DNA from: Mycogone perniciosa
Taxonomy: Eukaryota; Ascomycota; Sordariomycetes; Hypocreales; Hypocreaceae
Direction: 5' to 3'
NCBI GenBank assembly: GCA_025331125.1
Contig: JAOALB010000071.1
Span: forward strand, 186,001-250,000
Length of the DNA stretch: 64,000 nt
In this document: in pieces, positions 30,834-42,868 of the stretch
How positions within the stretch are numbered: the stretch's first letter is position 1
Layout of the letters: every line of letters begins with the position of its first letter
Notes under the pieces: model-generated
What the model was told of the DNA's origin: nothing
The model's database searches: none
The model's input: the letters and a program-made list of their open reading frames with translations, nothing else
Position numbers and translations under genes: made by a program

Positions 30834-31571
30834 ATGGCTCCCAAAGCCAACGGCTCCTCCAAGCGCACCAATGCCGTCGCCTGGTCACACTCGCCCACCT
30901 CCTGGACCCTCCTCTGGATGGCCATCTCCCTCCCCCTCGTCATCTGGGACACCGGCTACGTCCTCGGCCGCCCGCACACCATGCCCGGCGGCTCGCTGCA
31001 CTACCCCGTCTGGGCGCCCTACAAGCTCTACGGCGAAATCGACCACATCTACGGCTTCAAGGCGTTCAACGCGCGCAACGGCTTTACCGCCGCCCAGGGG
31101 TTCCTCAACGTGGTGGAGACGGCCATGTATATCTGGTACCTGTTGATTTGCTACACCCAGGGCTCTGCCGTGGGCGCGAAGACCAATGCGATTACGGGGC
31201 GAGCGGGAGCCAAGGCTGTGCTTGTTGGGTTCAGCGCGGCGGTTATGACGCTGAGCAAGACGGTTCTATACTGTGAGCCCCCTTCCGGAAGAGGCTTTCG
31301 CAAATTGGCAAGATACTGACGAGGTTTTGTCGTAGGGGCGAACGAGTATTTCAGCGGCTTCGACGGTATTGGTCACAATGATTTCGTGACGTTGCTGTTT
31401 CTTTGGATAATTCCCAAGTACGTTTGCCTAATTGTCCTTGGTGTTTCTGCATATCTGACTTTTTTCTTCTGCAGCGGTGCGTGGCTCGTTGGTTCTGCTT
31501 ACATGATCGGCTCTCTTGGTGGCGAGATCCTAAATGGCCTCGAGTCGGCCTCCCACGCCAAGAGCGAATGA
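30834..31571 (+). CDS. small multi-pass membrane protein, EXPERA-like fold suspected
   Basis: Exons 30834-31272, 31336-31417 and 31475-31571 give 205 residues. Four hydrophobic segments are visible at about 23-43 (SWTLLWMAISLPLVIWDTGY), 94-113 (FLNVVETAMYIWYLLICY), 130-150 (AVLVGFSAAVMTLSKTVLYW) and 165-190 (FVTLLFLWIIPNGAWLVGSA). Distinct motifs are WDTGYVLGRPHTMPGG, HYPVWAPYKLYGEIDHIYG and GFTAAQGFLNVVET. The aspartates and the Glu in helices 1-2 resemble the EXPERA/EBP layout (sterol isomerase and TMEM97-like proteins), which is only a structural suggestion. Splice joins (TVLYW|ANEYFSG, IIPN|GAWLVG) keep the pattern continuous. The very GC-rich, C-ending codons suggest good expression. Catalytic function is not assigned. 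Confidence 0.75.
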
Positions 31572-32133
31572 TTCTCGACTCGATAAATTCGCGCAAAAAC
31601 AATGAATGGTACAAACCGGATTAGGTAGGGTATGGTTATTTTATGGGAATGAAAAAAAAGGATCTGCTATTTTGGTTACATACAAGGGAATGCGACGCAT
31701 AAAGAGGTGGACAATGCGGTGTATTAACGTCCAATTCACCAATCCACCTAGAATATCGTCAAATATATATATATATATATATATATATTCCCGTTGTTAT
31801 CTGCCCCTTCATCTCTTACAAAGAAACAATGCTCCAGCGTGTCTCTGTCCAGAGTGTGTCCTATTTCACCAACACCTGCGAATCCACCTCCCCTAAATAC
31901 AAAGGATATCAGAATTATAATGAATGATCAGACAAGTGGTATCGTCAATGTGTCGTGCCTGTCGACACTGGGTATCAAAACAAAACAAAAACAAGACAAA
32001 AACAAAAACAAAAACGAAACAAACAAAAGTCGTAAGCAGAATGCCAGTGAGACAGTGTTTCCCACAAAAAAGCCCTCACGCCCTTTTTTTGTCACACCCA
32101 ATGTTTTGTTATCCCAATAATTTTCTTCTTTCA
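31572..32133. other. convergent 3' intergenic region with (TA)n and A-rich runs
   Basis: Lies between two convergent stop codons. It has a (TA)n microsatellite at 31762-31788 and a (CAAAAA)-like purine-rich run at 31979-32027. No gene. Confidence 0.6.
31762..31788. repeat. (TA)n microsatellite
   Basis: About thirteen alternating TA dinucleotides without interruption, in a 3' intergenic region. Ordinary simple repeat. Confidence 0.9.
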
Positions 32134-34787
32134 TTACTTCATATCAGTGAGCCCGCCAAGGTCAGTGTACTGCGCCCAGGCGTCGTTCACATCTGTTTTG
32201 GCGGCTGTGTTACCCATGAAGATGGACCAGTCATCTGATTTCCTGTGAGAGGCCCAGGGCTCCTCATCAATATCGTTCTCGCGTATCCGAACCGGCACTG
32301 ACCTGCCTTCGGATCCGCCGCTCTTCCGCCTCAAGTCCGAAAGCATGCTGTACCGTCTGGGAACGGCGTCCAGCGCCGGCGCCGGTGTCGACCGCGTGGG
32401 CTCTAGGCTCCTTCGTTTTCTTTGGACAATCACCTTCTTCTCGGACACCTTGGTGTAACTGATGCTCTGTGCGATGGCAATGTTCGGCAAGTCTCTGGAG
32501 ATGGCAGTTTCAGAGGCCGAACGCGTGATGGATGACATGCGCATAGGGGTTTTATCCTGCGGTCCCCAGCGAGCGAGCATGAGCTCCAGTTCTAGGGACT
32601 TCTCTGGCACAGCAGACGTTGGGGTGGGCGCTGTGGTCGACGGTAATGTGTCGATAGTGCTGCTCATGCTGTCCAGAATCGAGTCCGCGATAGAGCTTGA
32701 GTTGGTCTGCGAGGAGGCAGTGGAATCACTCCGGCTTGCGAGGTTCCCAGCCTTCATCATAAGACCCTCATCAGGCTCAACTATGACATCATGTGTCCCA
32801 TTGCCGTAACCCTGCACAACGATTTCGTGATAGGTAGGTTTTGAGGGCGATGTTACTGTCACTGGGTGTGATTCCGATTGTGAGCCTGTTCTAAACCTTC
32901 TCAAGGACCTTCGAATGGTTGAGTTACGTTTCAAGCTTATTGAGAAAGAACTTGACCGGGAGAGATTGGTGGTAGGGCTATCCGACACGTTCGACATGGA
33001 GGATCGCCGTTCTCTGCGCGTGAGCGCAAAGTAGTCTATGTCTGGTTTGATCTCTATCTTGCCAGTAGAGTTCTCTAGGCCCCTATCCCGCCAACCAGCC
33101 GTGATACCATTGCTGGTGATCAAATCAGTCTGGCGTCGTAATAAGCTGCTTATTCCATGTGAGTCTTTCCACGGGGGTAGGTTGTCTATTGGTACAGCCA
33201 TGTGGTACGTAGTATCATCCTGTTGCACCCCGGGTGGGTGTTGGGTGGCCCGTCGCAGAATCTGATAGATGGCGTAGATCATGATCCAGCGCACCTTGCG
33301 TGCGTCCACGACGGAGACCTTCTCGCTCTTGTCGGCCTTGTTTGGTGCCAGGACAGATTGCTCCTCAAACGCCCGATATGCCCGCACAAGATCATTCTTA
33401 AACACGCTCTCCGTCCAGTTAGAGGCTTTGATCAACGCAGCATGTGTTACTTGGCGGTGACTCGCGTTAGCCTTATCACTAAACGGGAGCCACGACATGA
33501 GTCGGAACGAAGTATGGGAGTCAATTTGGGGAAGTCGAGGCAGCGGGTGTGCCAAAGGCTTGAGCTTGTGGCGCTCATCGAAAGACTGAACAAGCTGCTC
33601 AATACAAATTCCACCGGCCGCTGTAGACGGTATCGTGTCGGAGCAGGTATAGTTACTGTCCACCAAGAGCTTGTACAGTGCCTCAAAGTCCTTGGCCATG
33701 GCGCGCAGCAGACCTGAACTAAACGACTTGGGTGGATAGTAGCCCATCTTGGTCGTGTAGAAGGACAAAAGGAAGCTTCTGAACCTCTCGAGGTGAGCGC
33801 GGGTTCCAGATGGAATAGCTAGATGAGCCTCTGACAATTCCTCGTCAAGAAAGGTTGTCAGCATATCTGTTGTTTGCAGCAGCATAGCATTCATGTCGAT
33901 GCGTGCTTTGCGGATTAGCTTCCTCGATACTGCGCTCGTGAGCTGTCAACTGAGTCAGTTTCCTGCTTTAAGACCTTGACTTGACAAATGCTCGATTTTC
34001 TTACCTGGTATTCCGAGCTGCCGGACAAGCGGTCCTGCATGCCCACGCAATGGGCGAACGATTGTGCGTAAAGCTCCTTGATCTGGAAGGCCTCTGCCAG
34101 TTGGAGAATCGCCAATGCGTGTCCCGGTTCCTCAGCCATGTTGGTGTAGCCAGCTTGACGAAGGTAGCGCATCAGGTCGTCCACATTGGTGTCCGTTACT
34201 GATCGAAATTCATGCATAGAATGCAGAAGCCCGATCAATGCACTTCCCAACTGCTCCCCAACCATTGGCCTTTTCAGATTCCAGGCAATCAAGTTCCGGA
34301 TTGCTACATAATAATGGCGAGCCTGCGTTTCGGTAGCTGAGGGCGGTGCTGGAATGTACAGCTCCACCGTGGATCGCGGATGCTGCTGATCCCATTTCTC
34401 GATAGCCTTAGCCGTCTTTGAATTGAGGCCCTCCAGCACCGAGAACCGCTCAATCAGTGGAAAGCAGCTGGCGGAGAGTAGAGCTGAAAGCGGCAGCTTG
34501 AACGATGGGCCCCTCTTTGATTCGCCTTTGGCGTAGAGGTGAACAAGACAGTTTCCGTTTCTCTCCCAGATTTCAGGGTCCTAGATGATGAAAGCAGGGT
34601 TAGAAGGTACCATTAGATTGGCACAGGAGAGACATCGACCTACCCTTCGTAGACTGTCCCATTCTCTACACGTCTTGCTGAGCCCATCCCACCGCCTCAG
34701 GGGCACGGATTTGGCCTCTTCACCCACTGTGAAGCCGCGTGCCCTGCGGACACTGTCTGATCTTGACCTCGGACCAGCCATGGCCAT
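32134..34787 (-). CDS. DUF8004-type fungal protein, large and Ser/Thr-rich C-terminus
   Basis: Exons 34644-34787, 34005-34580 and 32134-33942 (introns 63 and 62 nt) give 842 residues. The conserved part is the first 400 residues: WDGLSKTCREWDSLRR, DPEIWERNGNCLVHLY, GPSFKLPLSALLSASCFPLI, VELYIPAPPSATETQARHYY, RNLIAWNLKRPMVGEQLGSA, then LTSAVSRKLIRKARIDMNAM and KVRWIMIYAIYQILRRAT. This matches a fungal-specific family of unknown function (DUF8004). The last 400 residues are disordered, Ser/Thr-rich and probably phosphorylated (LSRSSSFSISLKRNSTIRRS). No enzymatic motif or membrane segment is visible. An ATG at 34785-34787 was preferred; a second Met two codons on (34779-34781) is equally possible. 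Confidence 0.85.
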
Positions 34788-35090
34788 GCCAACGTGTGGT
34801 GAAGAAGAAGCTGTGCGTGGGCTGGTGTTCCCACACAAAAGGGCGGGCTGACCGGGTGGAGGACAGAGCCCCAGGGCGAGCGAGACAAGCTCACCTTATC
34901 TTAAATGGACGGAAGCCGGCAAAAAAGCTAAATGGGATGGACGATGGATCGATGGCCGAAAACGCTGCAATGCGATGCGATAGTCTCGTCTCGCAATTGG
35001 AATGTCGCAAAGTCCCGGAGAATCCGTTCGTGTTCCAAAAGCCGCCGCCGCAGTGGCCCTGGCGCGAGGAGGCTTGCTGGGAGCTTACTC

Positions 35091-35146
35091 GTAGAGCTTA
35101 CTCGTAGAGCTTAGAGCTTAGAGCTTAGAGCTCGGAGCTCGAAGCT
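35091..35146 (+). repeat. tandem GAGCTTA-based repeats
   Basis: Two copies of GAGCTTACTCGTA are followed by about four copies of the 7-base unit GAGCTTA and then GAGCTCG variants. Each unit contains a near-palindromic AGCT. Upstream of the DUF8004 gene by about 300 bases. Confidence 0.85.
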
Positions 35147-35896
35147 TGATGCTTGGTATCACGACAGGATGCACAAAAGAAGTAGTCCCAAGCAATGGCG
35201 TCGACGGCAGCCATTGATGATGATTCATTCAACAGTGGCGTCACGGACCATTCATTTCCTTCTATCCGTACTCGTACTCTTTTCGCAAACAGGGCCTGCC
35301 CTCGCTGCATCCAAGGCGGAGAGGATGGCAGAAGGAGACGGACGAGAAAAAGGCACGCAAAGGCGAGGTTTTCCTTGGAAACCGCACGTCAATTTCTTTG
35401 GTCTTGCGCTGGTGCCAAAGTAAATAATGACGTGCCTGCCCCTAGCTAGCTCGTTTTCTATTTTCTCCGGTAGCTCGCTGTGGCGCTTCGGGCCTGCTGG
35501 ACTTGCATATCCAGCAGCAGGGGAGATGCCTCTAGCCCTGGATCAAGGATGCCATGGCGAGCCCTGACAAGCCATGTCTAGCTGTGCCTAGCAGTGCCCA
35601 GCAGTGTGTCGAGCTGAGGGGGACCAGTAACGGCGCGAGTACCCCTGTCCGTGAACCAGAGGGCGGTGGTGCGCTGGCAGCGAGACCAAGAGGCGCTGTG
35701 CTGGCCGCCTTGCTCCGTACGAGTACTCGTACATACTCGCAGCAGTCAGTACGAGCACTCGTAGTAAGTATCCATGGCATCCATGTTACGGTCAGCATGA
35801 GGCAGACCCGGACAGACACGTTACGCAGTCATGACGGGGGAGTGATATGCGACGAAACGGGCCAAATGGGCGAAATTGGGCCAAATGGGAGCGAGA

Positions 35897-35926
35897 CGCA
35901 TAGTATCACGCATAGTATCACGCATA
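35897..35926 (+). repeat. 12-bp tandem repeat (ACGCATAGTATC)
   Basis: Two and a half exact head-to-tail copies of a 12-base unit. Just before it the phrase GGGCCAAATGGG also occurs twice (about 35858-35890). Probably local duplication. Confidence 0.75.
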
Positions 35927-36266
35927 CCAAGCGCCTTGGGTCGACCGGCCAGTCCGGCAGGAACTGTATCTACCTAACGAACGGAGCAGCACGAAGTAGT
36001 AGTAGAAGTATTAGTACTACTCTCGGCTCCAGCCATCCCGTGGATCAAAGAATGGAGATGGCTGAACTTCCAGGACATCCCCGCTGGCCTCTCCGCCGGG
36101 CTCGGGCAGGAAAAAAAGGCTGCCTTGGCCGCAACCACGTCATGTCATTGCTGCTACTCGTACGAGTGGTATTTTTGTTGATCTGATGAGTGAGTCTTTG
36201 ACTCGACTGATGAGAACAAGCAAAGAAACAAAGGTCTCAAACCCAATCGAGACAGGCACGTTGTTG

Positions 36267-36300
36267 TACGACTACGGAGTACTCCGTACTCGTACATACT
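36267..36300. repeat. palindromic ACTACGGAGTACTCCGTACTCGTAC element (representative of a family)
   Basis: An inverted repeat centred on AGTACT, with arms TACGG and CCGTA, followed by a TACTCGTACAT half. Similar words (TACGGAGTA, TACGAGTAC, TACGAAGTAC) recur in intergenic DNA at 9234, 24677, 30456, 35713, 37550, 45350, 51681, 52118, 52232 and 63309. This copy is the longest clean example. Confidence 0.75.
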
Positions 36301-37760
36301 ATACTATATGCATTTGCTCCCTTGGCCCGGTCCGTTTCGTGTCTTGCTAGGCGAGGTCTTTTTTTGTTTAGCCGTGGTCCTCTCATCACAACATCAGGTC
36401 CCTGGATATTACTACTACTCCTACTCCTACTAATACGACTCGTGCTAATAGCATCACGGAGAAATAGGAGTGTCAGACCAACTCCTTCATTCCCCTTTGC
36501 GGTGGTATGCGAACGATCATCTCACGCTCGTCGTCATCAAATGCAGCTGAAAATAATAAAAACAAAAGTCCTGCTTGTGAGGGGCAACTGATGATACCAT
36601 CCTCCCCCGTACTCCGTACACCGCAGCAGCAACACCAGCATCAGACAAGGATCCCAAAAAGATGTCGGCATTCGCGGAAGACCACAACCACAGAGTACTT
36701 CGTACCACCGCAGGATCCAGTTCCTAATGCACCATAATAAATAATAAATAAACAATCAATCAATCACCGCTCGCTGCATGCAAAGCCTCGGCGAAGATTG
36801 CGCTACCTGCATGATTGTCGCCCCCAGCGAACAATGGGTCATCCTTGCAGAGATTGTCCGAAACAAGCCATGTCCACGAGTTGGCCTCCGGCCGTTTTTA
36901 CCATGATGGGAAAATCTCACTTATTTTGTTAGTCTGACGGTCGTGTAAGTTACTACTAACAACGTGCGAGACTTTCAGGTGACTAGCTTTTTCGCTAGTT
37001 TTTCTTTTCTTTTCGGGCAGATTACCGCTTTTTTCCCCCTTCACTCAAGGCTCGTTTTTCTTGTGTGTGTGAGTGTTTTTTTAACATGAGGTTAGGTCTC
37101 ACCACCACCACGGGCAGCCAACTTATGCAAGCCTCCTCGGTAAAGGTGCGATGCAGGTGCCCGATCTTCACCATTCGGTAGAATCAGCCCAGCCCTATGT
37201 CCAGGCTGTTTTCGTGCATTTCGAGTCGAAAAATTAAAGTTTCGGCCGTTCAAGATTCCACGGCATTCTGGCAACTTATTAATGCCTACCTCATATTTAC
37301 ACATACCGAGGTCCGTATGTGTCCCGTGATGGGGCCTTGTTGTTGTCGTTGCAGCCCGAACATGTCAAAGACGCAAGGAACAATGCAATGAGGGGAAGGC
37401 AGAAAAAGAAACGCTCTTCCATTCTCATCAAGACACGGCCATTTCAAGACATTGAAAGCACTCACTCACTCATTCGCACCCTCACCGACAAAAGAACAGC
37501 GGTATGTGCTGTTCATACACAAAATCCATTAGCAGAACAATGGGCGACTTATACGGAGTATATAAGACACACATCCAAGAGACACCAACCAACCATCTTG
37601 TATGGACGACATTCAAACTCACAGTAGCGCATCTTCGCTAGGATCGTATAGTTTAGATTCATGAAACCACAGTTTCACACGCGGGCAATGATCTTTTCCG
37701 TTTTCATTCACCTTGAACTGAACTGTCGCAGTGCCATCACCACAACCACCACCATCATGA

Positions 37761-37790
37761 CCTAGGTCAAGACTAGGTCAAGACTAGGTG
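37761..37790 (+). repeat. 11-bp tandem repeat (CTAGGTCAAGA)
   Basis: Two full and one partial head-to-tail copies of CTAGGTCAAGA, starting inside a CCTAGG palindrome. In gene-free DNA. Could be a binding-site array; no proof. Confidence 0.75.
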
Positions 37791-40352
37791 TATGCACCAC
37801 ATCCCGACTCGCACCCGAGCGAGCCTGAGTGCAGCAACCCGACGACAGACACTAGCTGAGCGCCACGAGAATCAGGAAAGCGGACCATCTTCCTCGGCCT
37901 GGATTTGTGAAATAGGAGGGAATCACTCGGACCGACTCGTCAAGCTATTGAGTGTCCAATATCGTCGGACTCGCCCGAATTGACTCTGTTCAAAGGCTGT
38001 GAATTACGCTTCAGAGCTGCAGCGGAACGGCCATGTCCGTATTCTCGGAACGCTAATAAATTGAGCTGCATGATCAACCGTCATATTAAGCGAGAATGGT
38101 GACCAACCGGCAATTTCGATTTGCTCATATAAGCGTCATGTCGGCTTGAATGGCAATTTCATCAATGGCCGTCATTTTGACGCTGACGCTGCCAGTGCCA
38201 GTTTTTTTTTTGACAGAAGAGTCTGGGGGTTTCCCCGCGCTGTGTGGCTTGGTTGGCTGGACTGAGCCACGGCATTACTAATCAATCCATCTATCTATAA
38301 GCCTCTTTCGACGCATCTCGAGACAAGGCTCTCCGCACCGTCAAAGCGAAACCAAGAGGCTGCCAATCTTGTACGTATCCCCCCATACCATACGCCCTGT
38401 AATTATTTGCATAGACATGTTGAATAACACAGTATCAGTGCAAGGAGCGAGGTGAGTCCGTATGCGTCATTACCGGGAAGAGAAATCCTGAAGCAACTCG
38501 GATCTTCCCATTTGAAGCTCTACCACCGGAACCAGTCAACCACCTCATTAAGCAACACGGCAATTGCCACTCCAACTCCAACTCCAAATCCAACACAGAA
38601 TGGTAGGTTACCGATTGTAACATGTTTTACGAGGTTGTTTCTGGAGATGACTGCTCTATTGCCTTCTCACATGACATCACTCTGGACCAATTTTACCTGT
38701 TCAACTTGGTGTTGGTAATGATGGCTTCACAAACCAGTCCTATTCCTATAATCCTAGGGGTGAGGCGGATTGCTTGAAACTCTGACCAGGCTATTCTGTT
38801 TGCGTCGGCGTGAAGCCATCAGTCACTACACCTCTCACTAATCATAACGGCTGGCTGCAAAAAGTTCTACAAAGCAGCATTAGGAGACAGTTATGCGAAA
38901 ATTTGCGATTCCAACCACATCTCCATCAGCGATTTCAAGGTGTAGAATCCCAGTATCGGATCTAATTATAGCTTAATTCAATCAGGCTATTATTGCTGGG
39001 TAAGCTATTGAGGTGCTTTCATTAGAGGTCATTAAATGAGAGTACCAACTCCTTTGTGACATCGAACGAGATGCGTGTGCTGGAGTGTTGGCGGCTGGAC
39101 TTGTTAATATTGTATTGATTATCTCAATTCGAACCATAGCTTCAAGTTCATCTTCACCAAGTAATATCCAGGATTATTTCTGACTATTCTGGTACATTGA
39201 TGGGGAGGTACAACATGCTTAAGAATAGGTATGTCCTAAGGCAGTGTCAGTGGCATGGGCGAACATCTTGACTGATCAATAACTCCACTTTGGTCGGAAA
39301 TGGTGAGTGATTGATCTTTGGCTCAATATTGCGGGCAATTGTATGGACAACAATGTGCATAATGCAGCGCTCATGGGACTTGACATATAAAGAGTCACCA
39401 GCAGCGCTGAAACCATTCACTGGGACGGGAATCGTGGGAACACAGTGAATTCCCCTCCGGTTTCCCCGAAAATGGGATGAACGACATCCACCATGAGTTC
39501 ATCATATATCCCGCAGCAAAAAGCCATATTCACTGAGTTGCAGGAACGGACATTGTATGTAAAGAAAAGCGGCCCCTTTGTTAATTAGTATGTATCCGCC
39601 CGGTGTGAGTGAATATTTGTAAGAACGCGGTTTTGTGGCAAGCCTAGGATTATTGAAGAGTTATCAGCTGTGTGGTCATGTAGATGCCGGTTTGGAGACA
39701 CGGAAGACAGGCATTTTATTTGGATTCAAAAGCTGTCTGTCTTTCCTCACATTCCCGTTCTTTGCGACCGGAACTGACAAACTCCAAGAATACGAAAACG
39801 AAGCGGGTGGTGAATCAGGACGAGCGGCAAACTGCACACTACATGATAAGGCAAACATCCATGACATGGACTTTAGTAACATAGTCCCATCGATCATGAT
39901 ATGTTCGTGATTCACTCTCGCGGCGAAGGCCCGCCACCAACTGGGCCGGCAAGCAGAATATGTAGATCTATGTATCCGCTGTGCATCCCACGTACTCGCC
40001 CCTGTGTTTCAACAGACATGCGGGAGCTGTGGGGTTTTGCAGGATATCTCTTCGCTATGACTTTCGCACAGAGGGCCTACCCGCAGGGTAGCTTCACTCT
40101 ATGTTACTGATATGGAACAAACTTGACAGAATCGCGGCCTGTCAGCCAGTCGCATGCATATCATGACGGCTACGGGTCTGGAAGGACTTGTCCATCATGA
40201 TATAAAAAGCATTGCTTCATCCCCCACGATCTGGTCATGGTTTCTTCTTCTTCATCTTCTTCTCCACCAACTCTCGCCTCCTCCGCCGACCTAAAGCTTT
40301 ACAGATACAGCTCCATTCGAGAACAATCCATATCCACATACGCTCACACATC

Positions 40353-41350
40353 ATGACGCCCTCATTCGGCCAACTGATTGGCAAGACCCGCAGCAGATGG
40401 TCCGAGGACAGTCCACAGAAACCCAGAAGAACCACATGCAGCGTCCCCAAGTGTAGTCGAGATTGTTGGTCCATCATTGACAATGGAACGACTCTCGAAT
40501 CTCCCCACTGTCACAGGCGCAAGTTCTAGATTCCCCCCCTTTTTTTTTCCCAGCTTCCATCACTGACACTGTGTAGATTCGTGTGGCCTCGGACCAGGGA
40601 TTTGCAATGGGCCGAAACGGTCGAAGGAGAAATTCTGCCAAACCCGTGAGTGGCATCCATTCTACCGAGTTGAGGTCAACTCCACCTTGATATTCGCTGA
40701 TCGGAGAAATAGATTCCACTTGCACTTTCTCAGGATGCGATGAGAGGCTGAGGGAAGATCCTACACACAAACCTTTCCCTTGGTATTGCGACTTCCGTAA
40801 GTTCTCTTCCTCTCCTGTTGTTTTCGTTCAAACACAGCCATCTGTGTCCGCGAATCTAGACTGACTAGATTTCTCCGCAGACGAGTGCCGCATCGAGGCG
40901 TGCTATCACTCCGTCACTCGACCAACAGAGCCCTTTTGCACATTCCACACGACCGAAATAATCCATGGCCTCTGGCTCAATTCCATCTATCCACCGAGCT
41001 CAAACACGGATTACTCTCCTCCTCCGCAGTTTCAACCCTCGACGTATCAGGCCAGTCCTTGTTGCGAGCCTTCTCCGCAAACAAGGCATCCTCTTCACGT
41101 TTCCGCCGCTTACGGCGAGTTGAACCATGAGCCGGGGATGCAAGGCAAACAAATCCCCGAGTCCCTACAGAAGCAAATAACTCCAGCTCCCCACCCTGCC
41201 GAGGAGGAGTCGCATGCGACTGGTGATGAAACGTCGGAAGCGGAGGGAGGACGAATCTCAGCGTTTGCGTTTGGGGCAGCTTTTGGATTCTGGATTGTGT
41301 GGCAGATTTTGATACAAGGGTTTTACAAGCTTGTCTGGCCGATGCTTTAG
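40353..41350 (+). CDS. unrecognised Cys-rich protein with C-terminal membrane anchor
   Basis: No long single open frame shows this gene; it appears after splicing exons 40353-40518, 40577-40645, 40713-40796 and 40881-41350, giving 262 residues. The first half is Cys/His-rich: TTCSVPKCSRDCW, HCHRHSCGLGPGICNGPK, KFCQTHSTCTFSGCDERL, WYCDFHECRIEACYHS and PFCTFHTTEI. This gives about twenty Cys/His in repeated C-x(2-6)-C and H-x-C spacing, suggesting several zinc knuckles or a zinc-finger module. The tail ends RISAFAFGAAFGFWIVWQIL followed by IQGFYKLVWPML, one hydrophobic helix very close to the end, as in tail-anchored proteins. Intron 1 begins GCAAGT (GC-AG); its use is needed to keep phase and the Cys pattern. 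The other introns are GT-AG. I do not recognise the family. Confidence 0.7.
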
Positions 41351-42387
41351 TCATCTCGCGCATCGAGGGATGGGGATGCTGTCGGTCGGTCGGTCGGTCG
41401 TATGAGGAGGTTTAGGGATTCGGGTCAGGGGAAAATCGCGAATTCAAGCTCAGGGATGATTTTTTGCATTTTTATTTTGCCATTTATTTGATTATATGAT
41501 GTAGGTGGATGCTAGCAATGGGTTTAAAACGTCTCAAAAAATCGTGGAATGGAGATTGCGATCAAGAGCTGATGGCTACAGCAACAATGCATGTATGCAC
41601 GCACACTCACCACTAAACACCATGACCAAGATCGCGATGGTGCTGCACCACACAATTCATTTACAAGCAATAGAAAGGATCATCTCACAAGAGCAAAAAA
41701 ATATATTACCAAGGGATTGCACAGCGGAATGCATCTCCATCCGCAAAGAAGAAGAAAAGCAGTCACCATAAAAAAAAAGAAAATTGCAAAAAACTCCAAA
41801 AAAAGAGGGATGCCATCCCATTCTCAGGAACCAGGAGGCGCCTCCCGGTAAGACTACAACCGAAGTTCTCATCTTATTACTGCTTGCACCCGCTCAGGGG
41901 GTGGGAACCCGTCTCCTCCAGGGAATATTCGAGACCTCATCCAGAGAGAAGAGCCAGCTGAGTCGTGGGTTCGAGAGGCATCGTCATGCTTCGAACCTGC
42001 GACCTTGGGGCTCCATCCAGATTCAGCCTGCCCTAAAGGGAGTCTGGGGTGTGGCATCCCGCCAGGCCAGGTGCACCTGGTGCGTTCCTAACCTGGCTGT
42101 TGGAAAGCTTACTTTTTTTAGGGGTATATAGTGTTGGGCCAAGTGCGAGGGCGCTGGCAGTGGTGACAGGCGGGAGAGTTAGGGGAGGACTGGCGAGAGC
42201 TGTCAGGGCTGGCGAGGAGTGGTAGAGCTGGCGGACGAGGTGCTGGCGGGCGACAGGCAGAGCGCTGGGTGTCTGGCCAGTTGCGCAGGCCCAAATGAAC
42301 CACAGCGCACGTACTGCGTCGTCTCCTGCAACACCACAAAACAGAGGATGTGAGCGAATGTCGAATATCTTTGCGCGTGGTTGCGAC

Positions 42388-42420
<33 letters not shown>

Positions 42421-42868
42421 GAACAAACAGGTGAATCAGATCACAGACGTCGAGAGGGGGGTCAGCCCTCTTTTTATATTTTTTATACTATTCTCGGACA
42501 TGCCTAAAACGGATACGAAGGTTTGCGCGACAAGCGCTGATTGGACTGTTGGGACAAGGAAGGTGGTGGGACGTGGCGCTACTCCATCTCGTGCCGCTCC
42601 TGCCTCTTCCGATTCGGAGACCCACAGATTCCACACCACAGAATTTTGGGCCGAGGGTTAAATCGGCTCCGAGATGGCATCATATCATTGGTATTTGATA
42701 TACATGGAGAGGCGATTCATATGTGCTGTGGGTACAATCAGTTAAGAGCGTGCTGCTAACAAACACATCGGTAGTATTCACAGAACGAGATATAATGTCT
42801 ATTTAGCGATGATAGCCCAGCAACCATCTATTCCCACTCTTCAGCTCGCCGACCACCGTCACAGCGCT
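41351..42868. other. intergenic region with (GGTC)n and (CAA)n repeats
   Basis: No gene supported. Contains (GGTC)n at 41381-41400, A-rich DNA at 41690-41810, a region at 41890-42110 with tRNA B-box-like words on both strands but no cloverleaf, and a (CAA)n run at 42386-42420. Confidence 0.5.
42386..42420 (+). repeat. (CAA)n trinucleotide repeat
   Basis: About eleven uninterrupted CAA units. Frames through it would give poly-Gln, poly-Asn or poly-Thr but none belongs to a supported gene. Confidence 0.9.

Larger units (their letters stand above)
34788..40352. other. 5.5 kb gene-free region rich in short palindromes and direct repeats
   Basis: No coding gene supported on either strand; the longest plausible frames (35554-36186 plus, 38452-38718 plus) lack motifs or need no splicing to end randomly. 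The DNA is dense in TACGAGTAC / TACGGAGTA palindromes (35713-35765, 36267-36300, 36606-36620, 36690-36710, 37550-37562), tandem GAGCTTA units (35091-35146), tandem ACGCATAGTATC units (35897-35926) and CTAGGTCAAGA units (37761-37790). A long non-coding transcript, a regulatory region for the DUF8004 gene or old repeat debris are possible. Confidence 0.55.

Noticed and set aside
35091..37790. Tandem repeats as a possible CRISPR-like array
   Set aside because: Units are contiguous without spacers and the host is a eukaryote; CRISPR does not apply.
41970..42015. tRNA-like B-box words (GGGTTCGAG on plus, AGGTTCGAA on minus)
   Set aside because: Neither strand gives a T-stem that pairs (mismatches at two or more of five positions) nor a matching acceptor or anticodon arm, so no tRNA is called.
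42350..42661. Open frame with poly-Gln through the (CAA)n repeat
   Set aside because: The frame is open only because of the simple repeat; flanks show no motif, and all three repeat frames are open.
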